Shown here: positions 1 to 7,506 of the stretch, one piece after another
Layout: each line of letters opens with the position of its first letter
Numbering within the stretch: the stretch's first letter is position 1
Source: Roseivirga sp. BDSF3-8
GTDB taxonomy: Bacteria > Bacteroidota > Bacteroidia > Cytophagales > Cyclobacteriaceae
DNA: 64,000 bases
Assembly: GCF_041449215.1 (NCBI RefSeq)
Contig: NZ_JBGNFV010000001.1
Location: 4,791,001-4,855,000 of the forward strand
Reading direction: 5' to 3'
The notes under the pieces: model-generated
Seen by the model: the letters and a program-made list of their open reading frames with translations, nothing else
The model's database searches: none
Told to the model about the DNA's origin: nothing
Position numbers and translations under genes: made by a program

Positions 1-422
1 AGTATCTCGCGCAGGTTGTAGCCGCTGTTGATCTTGTTGCTCAGCTCGCTGTAGATCTCCCCTATCTTGTACTCCACGCTTCTGGGGTTGTCGGCAGCGG
101 CCTCCTTAAAGCCCGCCAGGTAGGGAAAGAGCTCCTGGTTCACAAAGTTGACCAGGTCGGGGCCGGTCATGGCATTTTTCGTGTCCGGCGTACCGTCTTC
201 CTTCAGCGGCACGGCCCAGTCGTTCCAGCGGAAGCCTTCTTTGAGTATAGGCGTGTAGGGCTTGCCTTCCAACTCGGCCTCATCGCGGCGTCTCTCTTCC
301 AGCGTATCCAGGTAGCGCAAAAACAGCACCCAGGAGGTCTGCCCAATGTAGTCCAGCTCACTGTCGGCCCCGGAGTCCTTATACAGGATGTCGTCTATAT
401 TCTTAAAGGTCTGCTCAAACAT
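1..422 (-). CDS. hsdM: Type I restriction-modification methyltransferase subunit HsdM, N-terminal part (cut by window edge)
   Basis: The minus strand is open from an ATG at 422 to the window edge, about 140 residues. The start reads MFEQTFKNIDDILYKDSG and continues with DYIGQTSWVLFLRYLDTLEE and a GFRWNDWAVP segment, which is the helical N-terminal (HsdM_N) domain of type I methylase subunits. The SAM-binding domain with the NPPF-type motif must lie beyond position 1 and is not visible. In type I systems HsdM pairs with HsdS for target recognition and HsdR for cleavage, and those genes would be expected further left. Confidence in the family is high; completeness cannot be judged. Confidence 0.88.
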   Translation of the reverse strand, partial: MFEQTFKNIDDILYKDSGADSELDYIGQTSWVLFLRYLDTLEERRRDEAELEGKPYTPILKEGFRWNDWAVPLKEDGTPDTKNAMTGPDLVNFVNQELFPYLAGFKEAAADNPRSVEYKIGEIYSELSNKINSGYNLREI

Positions 423-551
423 GCAACTAAAATAGGTGTGTGTAGTGAGGGGTAAAAGTAGTGAGGTTTTTCCATTGCACAAATCCCCGGACAAGCATAG
501 CGCGATCCGGGGTCCGTCGGCGTACCGTAGAAAGATACGGTGTAGCAGTGC

Positions 552-600
552 ACCAAAAAGAAACCCCGCCTGCTGGTAGCAGGCGGGGTTTCTTTTTGGT
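552..600 (-). terminator. Long perfect inverted repeat, likely terminator
   Basis: Two perfectly complementary 23-base arms (552-574 and 578-600) flank a GGT loop. The GC-rich core is flanked by A and T runs on both sides, so it could end transcription in both directions. It begins 4 bases after the stop of the 25-residue ORF on the minus strand. Confidence 0.8.
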
Positions 601-604
601 GTGG

Positions 605-682
605 TTACTTCTTTACGTTTCCACGACCTCCACCGGAAGGATTTCCGGTAGTACTAGGGTAATTAGGGTTTCCTTTAGGCAT
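605..682 (-). CDS. Gly/Pro/Asn-rich 25-residue microprotein
   Basis: An ATG at 682 opens a 25-codon frame reading MPKGNPNYPSTTGNPSGG, then GRGNVKK and a TAA stop, immediately followed by a strong hairpin terminator. The compact gene-plus-terminator layout, the biased Gly/Asn/Pro composition and the basic tail suggest a real gene rather than a chance frame. I recall similar short KGNPNYPSTTGN peptides in other Bacteroidota genomes, but this is memory and unverified. No function is assigned. It lies upstream of hsdM on the same strand, separated from it by the terminator. Confidence 0.55.
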   Translation of the reverse strand: MPKGNPNYPSTTGNPSGGGRGNVKK

Positions 683-1064
683 AATGATTGAAAATTAAAA
701 ATGAAACATAGTTAATTATTTTCAACTTCTGTTCCAATCTGGCTGACCCTGCCAGATTGTCTTTGCTGGTTAGTCTATCGGGTGATAGCTAGATGTTTGC
801 TGTTCCTCTCCCTTGCTGTCAATGTGGCATTGTTGCACCAGTCCCCGCTGAATAGCGGGGCCCCCTGGGGTGGCGCACAAAGGCAGGGCACCACCGCTGC
901 AATAAGCTGGAGTTTTGCAGAAAAGTAATGGGTGTTCCATTCCTTATTTTCCACCATCATCAGCCCACTCCCGGTTTTCGGGGAGGGGGAAAATAGCTGG
1001 ATGTAGTGGAGGATTGATGAGGGGTTTTTTGTGAATTGCAGGGATATTAATGATTAATAATACA
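683..1064. other. Intergenic region without a recognisable gene
   Basis: This stretch holds no convincing coding frame. It contains a short hairpin (CCCCGCT/AGCGGGG, 843-860). The AT-rich part near 710-720 could carry the promoter of the microprotein on the minus strand, and the part just before 1065 that of the plus-strand block; no specific promoter element was identified. Confidence 0.4.
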
Positions 1065-2558
1065 ATGAGAATATCTCTGTTTTTTTTAATGTTTTGGTTG
1101 ATAATGCCTATTGTAGGTTGGGGGCAAATTGCTTCTGAGTATTCAGTTGATCCTGTAACTGGTATTATAGACAAACCATTACCCTTTCATAGAGATTTTG
1201 TTGTGAGTTTTACTGGAGAAAATCATAAATCTATAGTACAGGTTACACTTATTGAGGTCAGTAATCAGAAAGGAGAATGGACACCCTCTAGAAATATAAA
1301 TAAAATAAGTGCTGGTGCTATAAATAATCAAAGTGTTATTCACTACGAAACAAAAACGTCGGTATTAATACCTGCACTGGAACCAAATAAGAATTATGCC
1401 CTTATAGTTGGATATAGTTTTGATGATGATCTGATAAATAAGGTTCTTGAAATAAACTGTTATTTGAAAGATGGTGCTGTAGAATCTGCACAAAATAAGA
1501 TGAATGAATTAAAAAATGCTGTAGAGAATAAAAAGTTGCTATTTACTCAAATCGCTTCTTCTACACTAAAAGGCTACACACATTACAGAGATGACATATA
1601 TAGTTATAAGGCCTTTTATGATGTTGATCTAAAAGAAAAATATGAAAAGATTGAAAATTTATTTGTATCAGAATTAGGAATATCACTTGACGAGATCAAA
1701 GTTTTAAATGAATACTTATTAAGTAAAAATATCAATAGCCCATACCTAACATCTTTAGTAGGGCAAGTAAAGAAAGAGGCTGATGGTAGAAATATCTTAA
1801 ATGGTATGGCCTCAATACTGCTAACCCCTAGAACAGATAAAACTAATAAATATGATTTACCTAAAAGGTTGCTTAACCTAGATTCTTCAATTATCGCAGT
1901 TGATAAAATACTTTTTACTATAAATAAAATAATTGCACCCGATACCTCGCCGTTTGATTCCTCAATATACAGTAAGTTTGAATCCCTCTTAGCTACCTTG
2001 ATAGAAAATAGGAATAAGTTCAAAATATTGACTAAGGATATTATAAATGAAATAAAGAACCGCGATGAGTTAACCTATTCTAATTGGGTACTGGGAGCTT
2101 CTGAATTTTTTAGTGTCAAAACAATGGCAGGTTACCATGTATTTCCAACGATCGGCATGGTAGGAATAAGAGCCTTTGGGAATATCGATAACGAATCCTT
2201 TGTAAGACCATTCATTGGGGCAAGTATTCATCTTACTCCTTTAGACAAAAATGTGACATTAAAATCCTATACAAAAAAGAAACTGTTGCATCGCATTGGG
2301 CTTGATGTAGGAGTTACGGTTATTCAAATCGATAAAGGGGAATTTAAAAGTGCTCATAATAGTGTTTCTTATCTGACTGGTGGAAGTTATAAGTTGACAA
2401 ATTGGATTACGTTTTCAGGTGGCGTTGTGTGGATTAAACGTAGAGATTTAAATCCTGCCATTGAAGATTTCTCGACACAACCCAGTCCTTACGCAGGTTT
2501 TTCATTCGATATAGATGTCGCAAATACTCTTAGTAGTTTAACTGGTAGAATATTTTAA
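1065..2558 (+). CDS. Secreted hypothetical protein with possible C-terminal beta-rich domain
   Basis: About 497 residues. Starting at the ATG at 1065 gives a clean signal peptide (MRISLFFLMFWLIMPIVGWGQ); an in-frame ATG at 1050 would add five residues. The middle (residues 120-330) is helical and Lys/Asn-rich. The last 150 residues alternate hydrophobic and polar residues with many Gly and aromatics (GVTVIQIDKGEF, YAGFSFDIDVA), which would suit a beta-barrel or periplasmic beta domain. I do not recognise a family. It is followed after 4 bases by a lipoprotein gene and then a small Cys-containing protein. The block is visibly more AT-rich than its neighbours, which suggests horizontal acquisition. 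Confidence 0.75.
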   Translation: MRISLFFLMFWLIMPIVGWGQIASEYSVDPVTGIIDKPLPFHRDFVVSFTGENHKSIVQVTLIEVSNQKGEWTPSRNINKISAGAINNQSVIHYETKTSVLIPALEPNKNYALIVGYSFDDDLINKVLEINCYLKDGAVESAQNKMNELKNAVENKKLLFTQIASSTLKGYTHYRDDIYSYKAFYDVDLKEKYEKIENLFVSELGISLDEIKVLNEYLLSKNINSPYLTSLVGQVKKEADGRNILNGMASILLTPRTDKTNKYDLPKRLLNLDSSIIAVDKILFTINKIIAPDTSPFDSSIYSKFESLLATLIENRNKFKILTKDIINEIKNRDELTYSNWVLGASEFFSVKTMAGYHVFPTIGMVGIRAFGNIDNESFVRPFIGASIHLTPLDKNVTLKSYTKKKLLHRIGLDVGVTVIQIDKGEFKSAHNSVSYLTGGSYKLTNWITFSGGVVWIKRRDLNPAIEDFSTQPSPYAGFSFDIDVANTLSSLTGRIF

Positions 2559-2562
2559 TCTT

Positions 2563-3285
2563 ATGAAAAAAATTCTTGTTATATATTTGCTAGTAGTTTT
2601 CGGTTGTAAGGATGATGAAGTAAAACCAACAGATATAATATCCAGAATAGAGGTGGCAAATGAAGGTGTACTGGCAGATGGAAATACTGTGATTGAGATA
2701 AGAGCCTTTATGCCTGAAGAGGTTGATAAACGTAGTATAAAGTTCAAAGTAACAAAAGGTAAGTTTCTTAATAGTCAAACTGATACCATAGTTGTTCGAA
2801 ATGCGGTCATTATTGATGATGAGTTACAGGCATTGGCACTTTATCAGGTGCCTTCAACTGCAGGAGATATCACGGTTAGTGCGGAACCTGATATTGTTGA
2901 TCAAGAAGGAAGATATCTAGTCTATGAGACTTTTACTATTGGCAAATCAGAAGCTGACAAATTATCATTGGAATCAAGTAGTTTTAGCGTAAATAATAAT
3001 TATGGAGAAATTACCATTAGTGGTTCTGTAAAAAATAGTTATGGAAGAAATGCGTCAAATGGAATAAGTATACTGCTAGAAGATTATGATTCTACCTTTT
3101 CACCACTTGGCGGAATTTTCAAAAACCAAATGCTATCTGTCTCTAGTGGTACCATTACAACTATTTACACTCCTGGGAAAGTTGATGCTGATCAATATAT
3201 CTATATCGTCGGTACTGTTCTGAATGATGTGGGGCAGAAAACTAATAAAACTGATACTATTAAAGTTTATGTAACAAATAATTAA
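2563..3285 (+). CDS. Lipoprotein with Ig-like (invasin/Big_1-type) repeats
   Basis: 240 residues. The N-terminus MKKILVIYLLVVFGCKDDE is a lipoprotein signal with the lipidated Cys at residue 15. The body is beta-rich, with phrases such as VLADGNTVIEIRAFMPE, KFKVTKGKFLNS and a second unit SVNNNYGEITISGSVKNSYG. This resembles bacterial Ig-like Big_1 repeats, where a GxT.t..V.d..G pattern is usual. It probably sits on the cell surface or in the periplasm together with the preceding secreted protein, with which it is likely co-transcribed. The Ig-like assignment is inferred from the pattern; the lipoprotein signal is directly visible. Confidence 0.7.
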   Translation: MKKILVIYLLVVFGCKDDEVKPTDIISRIEVANEGVLADGNTVIEIRAFMPEEVDKRSIKFKVTKGKFLNSQTDTIVVRNAVIIDDELQALALYQVPSTAGDITVSAEPDIVDQEGRYLVYETFTIGKSEADKLSLESSSFSVNNNYGEITISGSVKNSYGRNASNGISILLEDYDSTFSPLGGIFKNQMLSVSSGTITTIYTPGKVDADQYIYIVGTVLNDVGQKTNKTDTIKVYVTNN

Positions 3286-3295
3286 ATAAATTGAA

Positions 3296-3517
3296 ATGGA
3301 AGAGGTTTATCAACAACTCGAAAAGGTTTTAGCCTACAATGGCTTGAGCAATGTGAAAATCAAATCGATTCTTTTTGAAAGAATCGAAAATGTCAAAGGT
3401 CAAAAAATTGAAACAAATGATACTAGTACTGCATTCATGGAAATAATGGACAGTGATTGCCCTCCCCATTGCAATGTTGAAATTGATAGGTCGGGTAAAA
3501 TAGAATGTAAATGTTAG
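3296..3517 (+). CDS. Small Cys-rich-tailed hypothetical protein
   Basis: 73 residues starting MEEVYQQLEKVLAYNGLSN, with no signal peptide. The C-terminal 25 residues carry four Cys (DSDCPPHCN and KIECKC). It lies 10 bases after the lipoprotein gene and shares its AT-rich composition, so it is probably the third gene of the same operon. It lacks the DLxVxSFVT leader of the RiPP-like precursors elsewhere in this window. A metal-binding tail or a precursor-like peptide are both possible; neither is supported further. Confidence 0.55.
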   Translation: MEEVYQQLEKVLAYNGLSNVKIKSILFERIENVKGQKIETNDTSTAFMEIMDSDCPPHCNVEIDRSGKIECKC

Positions 3518-3940
3518 CTATCTATTTCCTATATCATACTCCATCACCTACTACGAGTTTAGCGGAGCGTATACGCGTCCGGCAGGGATCGTGATTCGTG
3601 AATTGATTAAATCTCTGACTTTAGAAGATTATAGGGCGCAGCGATGAATGAGCTGGATGTGCTGGTCGATGGGAATTTTTAGATAGGGCGCTATAATTCA
3701 AAAAAGCTTTCAGAGGTTTACAGAAGCACTAGCCGTAGAGACGCGATTAATCGCGTCTCTACCACTGCCGGTGGTCATATGAGGTATTATGTCCTGCAAA
3801 ACCCTTAGCTTTCTACCTCACCGATGGGGGCTGAGAGTTCTGCTAAACCGCTGCTTTTTACCTCACCGGTGGGGGCCCTCCGTCAGTAGACGGACAGGCT
3901 GTCATGCGACGCGGACTAGTGCTAAATGATGGATTTACTA
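3518..3940. other. Intergenic region with palindromic and direct repeats
   Basis: No coding frame is convincing. The stretch includes a 28-base perfect palindrome (3735-3762) and two near-identical 18-base direct repeats ending in GGGGGC (TACCTCACCGRTGGGGGC, 3815-3832 and 3858-3875). The sequence looks like decayed or repeat-type spacer DNA. Confidence 0.5.
3735..3762. repeat. GTAGAGACGCGAT palindromic repeat, copy 1
   Basis: A perfect 28-base palindrome built on GTAGAGACGCGATTAATCGC and its complement. Related but imperfect copies occur at 42481-42522 and 43031-43072, all in spacers. It could fold into a 14-base-pair cruciform or hairpin. This looks like a dispersed intergenic repeat family of the host genome. 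Confidence 0.75.
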
Positions 3941-4951
3941 TTATCCTCTGAACTCACTCCAGGTTTTGCCGTCTATCTTTTGGGCCAGTTCTTCTGTGTT
4001 GTTCATTCCTTTGGCAATGTAGAAGTAAAGCTTAGATTGCTGCATGCCGCCATGGGTATCTTTTTTAAAGTTCACAGGTTTCTTATCATCTAATAAAAAT
4101 ACCTGCAGGTCTCTCTTTTGAATTTCCCCGGACCGATATGTACTAACAAAAGCTTTGGCTTCTTCAATGTAGCTTTGCTCATCATTTTTGCTTCCACTGT
4201 TATTCCATTTTATTTCTGCACTTTCCATATGTTGTTTTACGACTACCAGGGCTTTAATCTCAAAGATCATCTGTACGCGTTTATCGTAATAGGTACCAAA
4301 GTACCGGGCTCTGCGATGGCTATAGGCACCTCCCGAGTCGGGACACATATATACGCTTTTCCATATTTCTTCTTTGGTACCTACACAGTTTACTACGGTG
4401 AGAAGTTTCTTCCAGGCAGGCAGCAGTTTACCACGGTCAAGATATGATCTGAATTCCTGGGCATACTTTCTAAGAAAATCAGTGGTTGCCGTGTTATCTA
4501 TGGCATCTATGAGGTCTTCATATGTAATTGGTACAATAGATATACCCTCTTTTTCAGCAATAGCTATTTCTTCCCCAAATCTGTTCTCCAGGTTTTCATC
4601 ATCAAACTTACAAAGTAAAAAGAGAATGTTGGTGCCAGATCCATCGCCAAAGCCTTTCATATGATTCTTTATCTGGTCGATATGAAACCAATCGCTTAGC
4701 TTATTTTCAAAGAAAATATTGAAAGCCGGCTGGGAAATAACCAGATCGGGGATGCTTTTCTGTTTTTTCGCCTGTTGCCTGAACTTTGGGCCTACTTCTA
4801 TGCTACCTTCAGATTTACTAAGGGTAACCAATAACTCCTGAAAGCTGGTAGAGCTCTCCTCGTAAATGAGCTTCATCATGAGCCCACAGTAGTTGGTTAC
4901 GGTATTTTCTTTCTGGTGGTAGTTAGCAAACAGGGATATTTCTCTACTCAT
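3941..4951 (-). CDS. PD-(D/E)XK nuclease-like protein, possible defence gene
   Basis: 336 residues when started at the ATG at 4951 (MSREISLFANYHQKENTVTN). The longer frame to 4990 would run into the terminator hairpin of the neighbouring gene, so the internal start is preferred. Around residues 60-90 the sequence PDLVISQPAFNIFFENKLSD gives the D...ExK core of the PD-(D/E)XK fold, followed by a helix with HIDQIKNH. The EISLF...ENxVTNYxxLxxKxIYE opening resembles uncharacterised restriction-like proteins. The C-terminal half has no recognised domain. It could be a solitary nuclease of an anti-phage or restriction system; its proximity to hsdM is suggestive only. Confidence 0.6.
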   Translation of the reverse strand: MSREISLFANYHQKENTVTNYCGLMMKLIYEESSTSFQELLVTLSKSEGSIEVGPKFRQQAKKQKSIPDLVISQPAFNIFFENKLSDWFHIDQIKNHMKGFGDGSGTNILFLLCKFDDENLENRFGEEIAIAEKEGISIVPITYEDLIDAIDNTATTDFLRKYAQEFRSYLDRGKLLPAWKKLLTVVNCVGTKEEIWKSVYMCPDSGGAYSHRRARYFGTYYDKRVQMIFEIKALVVVKQHMESAEIKWNNSGSKNDEQSYIEEAKAFVSTYRSGEIQKRDLQVFLLDDKKPVNFKKDTHGGMQQSKLYFYIAKGMNNTEELAQKIDGKTWSEFRG

Positions 4952-4984
4952 TAGATATGACGGGTTATTAAATGACATAAAAAA

Positions 4985-5005
4985 AAGCACCGGGAACCGG
5001 TGCTT
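4985..5005 (-). terminator. Hairpin terminator after the TM2 gene
   Basis: AAGCACCGG/CCGGTGCTT with a GAA loop, followed on the minus strand by a T run. It lies just past the end of the TM2-protein gene and upstream of the preferred start of the nuclease-like gene. Confidence 0.75.
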
Positions 5006-5025
5006 GGTATCTTGCGATGGCTATA

Positions 5026-5328
5026 TCAGGCCGGGGTCTTTTGTGCGGAGGCGTTTACCAGGGCCATGTTGCGGGCGTGGGCTTGCTCAAGCTCATTCTT
5101 TTCTATTCTATCGATCTGCATTGATATCTGCATATTGTGATTAGATACTTTAGTAGGAATATGGAATAGGTCTATCAGTATCCATATACCAAAGCCCCCT
5201 AGTGTGAACCAATAGAGGAACTGTAAGCCCCACTTGCCCAGGTAGGCATAGTGCACCCCTAAAAAGAACCAGCAAAGGTACGCCGTACCCGTGCTTTTCA
5301 TGCGGGACATGAGATAGTGTTTGTTCAT
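5026..5328 (-). CDS. TM2 domain-containing membrane protein
   Basis: 100 residues. Residues 13-55 match the TM2 domain: a first membrane helix in AYLCWFFLGVHYAYLGKWG with the Gly-x-H-x-x-YLGK turn, then a second helix LQFLYWFTLGGFGIWILIDL ending in the DLF motif. After the helices comes a polar helical tail of about 40 residues (NMQISMQIDRIEKNELEQAH). TM2 proteins are small inner-membrane proteins of mostly unknown role. The gene has its own terminator, so it is probably monocistronic. Confidence 0.85.
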   Translation of the reverse strand: MNKHYLMSRMKSTGTAYLCWFFLGVHYAYLGKWGLQFLYWFTLGGFGIWILIDLFHIPTKVSNHNMQISMQIDRIEKNELEQAHARNMALVNASAQKTPA

Positions 5329-5485
5329 TTTTTGTATAATTAAAATATGGGTAGGTATTTAATTATTGAGCCATCAAAAATAGTTTTTTTTCAGTGCTAA
5401 TTATTTGGTGTGATATAATTGTGCACCTTCATTAGGTGTATATTCCTGTAGGTCTATCTATCTTTGATTTTGATATTGAAAATGA

Positions 5486-5620
5486 TCAGATGGATAATTT
5501 TGCTAGACTGTTTTGTATGTAGAAGTGTACATTATAGTTCTCACTATCTGTCTGGTTATCAAGTTTGCTTCCACAGGCAGTAGACATTATAAAAATTAGA
5601 GCCATCAAAGAGTATTTCAT
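5486..5620 (-). CDS. Putative 44-residue lipoprotein
   Basis: From the ATG at 5620 the frame encodes MKYSLMALIFIMSTACGSKL, a textbook lipoprotein signal (STAC then GS), followed by only about 25 residues (DNQTDSENYNVHFYIQNSLA) and a stop. A longer frame from 5671 would disrupt the signal. It may be a genuine tiny lipoprotein or the remnant of a longer one. The rest of 5329-5785 is AT-rich spacer with no other gene seen. Confidence 0.45.
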   Translation of the reverse strand: MKYSLMALIFIMSTACGSKLDNQTDSENYNVHFYIQNSLAKLSI

Positions 5621-5739
5621 ACTTATCCTTAAAATATTAAAGCAATTAAATGCTATTTGATCCACTACCAACTTTACTTTCCCAAAGTACCCGGATTATT
5701 TCCCAATCACCTGTTTATCTTTTCATAAAGCCTAAAAAA

Positions 5740-5757
5740 AGCCACCCTAGGGTGGCT
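5740..5757 (-). terminator. Palindromic terminator after the 110-residue secreted protein
   Basis: AGCCACCCTAGGGTGGCT is a perfect palindrome followed on the minus strand by seven T residues, directly downstream of the minus-strand gene ending at 5786. Confidence 0.8.
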
Positions 5758-5785
5758 TCTATCATACTCAATATACCGCTATCCT

Positions 5786-6118
5786 TTATGGGCCGGGTAT
5801 GACGTGGTCGCAGGGCTGCATGGCGCTGTAGGAGGTCATGCTGGGGATACCGGGCCCGCTGCTATAGGTTTGTATGGAGTAGTAAGCCCCTACGGTGAGG
5901 TTGGCACTGCCTACCTTAATGAGCATAAGGGCTCCGTCACAGGTATAGAAAATGATGGTGTCGCTGGAGTAGTACTGCTCTACCCTGCCCTGGTATGTGG
6001 TATAGGCGTAGCGGGCTTCCGAAACCTTTTCTGTTGCTGAAGCAGCTCCGGCAAAACTGAAGGTACCCGGCAACAACATAAGTGCACTTAGTGCAATGGC
6101 GCTTATAATCTTTCTCAT
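5786..6118 (-). CDS. Small secreted hypothetical protein
   Basis: 110 residues with a clear cleavable signal peptide (MRKIISAIALSALMLLPGTF, then SFAGAASA). The mature part of about 85 residues is rich in Tyr, Ser and Thr, with phrases AYTTYQGRVEQYYSSDTIIF and TVGAYYSIQTYSSGPGIPS and two Cys that could pair. I do not recognise a family. It is followed by its own terminator and preceded by a long spacer, so it is likely transcribed alone. Confidence 0.65.
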   Translation of the reverse strand: MRKIISAIALSALMLLPGTFSFAGAASATEKVSEARYAYTTYQGRVEQYYSSDTIIFYTCDGALMLIKVGSANLTVGAYYSIQTYSSGPGIPSMTSYSAMQPCDHVIPGP

Positions 6119-6426
6119 AGCTTTATTATTTAAGTGATATATTCCTCATATGAGGCCTGGTAAGATAAGGCATAAAGCAGAGACTTAACAAAACTGAGGC
6201 GGTGTATGGGTATGTATTCTTATCACAAAGGTAGGCCTCTTAGGGGATTGGATAAAAGAGGTAGAACATGACAAGACCTAATTGAGATGTAAATAGCTGT
6301 AGGTGAAGTGGATAAATCAATAGTATAATTTGAATTGATTTAAAAGTTTTTTACTTTAAAGGTAATAAGTGGCAGGGTTTGCCTGCCCGTATTAATTTTT
6401 TTTTTAACCAAACACCCTTAACTTTT
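6119..6426. other. Spacer between divergent genes
   Basis: AT-rich spacer of about 300 bases between the secreted protein (minus strand) and the precursor peptide (plus strand). It presumably contains both promoters; no defined element other than the general AT-richness near 6320-6370 could be assigned. Confidence 0.35.
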
Positions 6427-6630
6427 ATGAAGAAAGAAAAAATGACCCTGAGTGACCTTAAGGTCAACAGTTTTGTGACCGGTACTGAAAAAGTAACCGG
6501 AGGACGGTGGTCCATTTTTGACTGTCCGCACACAGGGGCCCCTACCCTCGACTATCTGGGTTGTAATTCCCTAAATGACTTTTACTGCGATTTGCAGCCC
6601 GATACCGGCCGCGATGATGGCTTTAATTGA
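6427..6630 (+). CDS. RiPP (class I lanthipeptide / pinensin-like) precursor peptide 1
   Basis: 67 residues from the ATG at 6427 (longer upstream frame rejected because the conserved leader starts here). The leader MKKEKMTLSDLKVNSFVTG shares the K-L/M-x-L-x-x-L-x-V-x-S-F-V-T signature with four other small genes in this window. A Gly-Gly pair (residues 25-26) precedes a core with three Cys plus Thr and Ser residues (DCPHTGAPTLDYLGCNS). This resembles pinensin-type lanthipeptide precursors of Bacteroidota, in which Ser/Thr are dehydrated and bonded to Cys. No dehydratase, cyclase or transporter gene is adjacent. An intrinsic terminator follows at once, so the gene is monocistronic. Confidence 0.7.
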   Translation: MKKEKMTLSDLKVNSFVTGTEKVTGGRWSIFDCPHTGAPTLDYLGCNSLNDFYCDLQPDTGRDDGFN

Positions 6631-6638
6631 TAATAGTA

Positions 6639-6672
6639 AGCCCCTGACCTTTCCGGTCAGGGGCTTTTTTTT
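6639..6672 (+). terminator. Intrinsic terminator of precursor 1
   Basis: An 11-base-pair stem AGCCCCTGACC/GGTCAGGGGCT with a five-base loop, followed by a run of eight T. The T run is directly followed by the target sequence of the IS200-type insertion. Confidence 0.9.
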
Positions 6673-6675
6673 ATT

Positions 6676-7254
6676 AATCGAATTAAAACCACCGTCTTAG
6701 ACGGTGGTCATGTTTGAGGGCTATGCCAGTAGGGGTATATTGTGGAATGAGCAAGTATCGTAAGCTATCGCATAGCTTTTACTATTGTGTCTATCATGTA
6801 GTATGGACCCCGAAGTACCGCCACCGTATACTTCGTGATATTGTTGCAGATACGTTGGAGAATAAGATAAAGACGATATGTGAATGGAAGGAGGTCAAGG
6901 TAGAAGAGTTGAACATTCAGCCAGATCACGTTCATTTGGTATGTAGTATACCTCCGAAACTTAGTGTATCAGACTTCATGGGTATTCTCAAGGGTAAGAC
7001 AGCGATCATGATGTTTAAGAACTTCAAGAGTCTTCGCAGAAAACCCTATTGGGGCAATCATTTTTGGTCACGAGGCTATTTTGTAAGTACGGTAGGCATA
7101 GATGAAGAAAAGATAAAGCGGTATGTTAAGTATCAGGAGAAGGAAGATAAGAAAGAGGATGGGGATATAGATATCCCGCTATTCGATAACTGCCTATCCC
7201 CCTTTGGGGGTAATAACCATTGAAAACCCCCTCCTTTGGTGGGGGTAATTTATT
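6676..7254 (+). mobile_element. IS200-type insertion sequence, copy 1
   Basis: A 579-base unit that recurs at 27109-27687 with a single mismatch. Boundaries were set by comparing the two copies and by the restored reading frame at copy 2. The left flank ends in TTTATT (6670-6675) and the element itself ends in TTTATT, as in IS200/IS605 elements that insert 3' of a short target also present at their right end. Subterminal hairpins are visible: ACCACCGTC/GACGGTGGT at 6688-6708, and C/G-rich hairpins at about 7198-7210 and 7226-7246. Only tnpA is present; there is no tnpB. Confidence 0.88.
6747..7223 (+). CDS. tnpA: IS200-family Y1 transposase TnpA, copy 1
   Basis: 158 residues from MSKYRKLSHSFYYCVYHVVW; an upstream in-frame ATG at 6714 is less likely. 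The HUH motif is in QPDHVHLVCSIPP and the candidate nucleophile Tyr is in the helix IKRYVKYQEKED, after the conserved SRGYFVSTVG segment. Y1 transposases move single-stranded DNA by cut-and-paste at replication forks. Base 7193 is C (TGC) where the second copy has A (TGA), so this version reads ten codons further into the right-end hairpin. The extra tail is probably dispensable, and copy 2 shows the likely ancestral stop. Confidence 0.93.
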   Translation: MSKYRKLSHSFYYCVYHVVWTPKYRHRILRDIVADTLENKIKTICEWKEVKVEELNIQPDHVHLVCSIPPKLSVSDFMGILKGKTAIMMFKNFKSLRRKPYWGNHFWSRGYFVSTVGIDEEKIKRYVKYQEKEDKKEDGDIDIPLFDNCLSPFGGNNH

Positions 7255-7506
7255 ATGTGTTGTCTCTACTCAAGTTTGTATGCTTTTAGGCTACAATTAG
7301 CACCTTTCTCCTTATTCGTTAGCCCTGTCTATCCTCCCTATTTTCAGGTATTTTTCCAAAAAAATGTAAGTGCTGGGCAAGTCTGTAGATTTTTTTACGT
7401 ACTTTTTATGTAAGAAAATCAATAAAAGTTAACAAAAAAGTAATGGCACGGATGCTCAACCTATTCAGCCATTATTTGGTCAACTGATTATCAACCTGCT
7501 TCAAAC

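Noticed and set aside
843-860. Small CCCCGCT/AGCGGGG hairpin
   Set aside because: Isolated, without a T run or a gene ending next to it; not enough to call a terminator or RNA gene.
3296-3517. Sixth RiPP precursor candidate because of its Cys-rich end
   Set aside because: It lacks the DLxVxSFVT leader and the Gly-Gly boundary shared by the five precursors.
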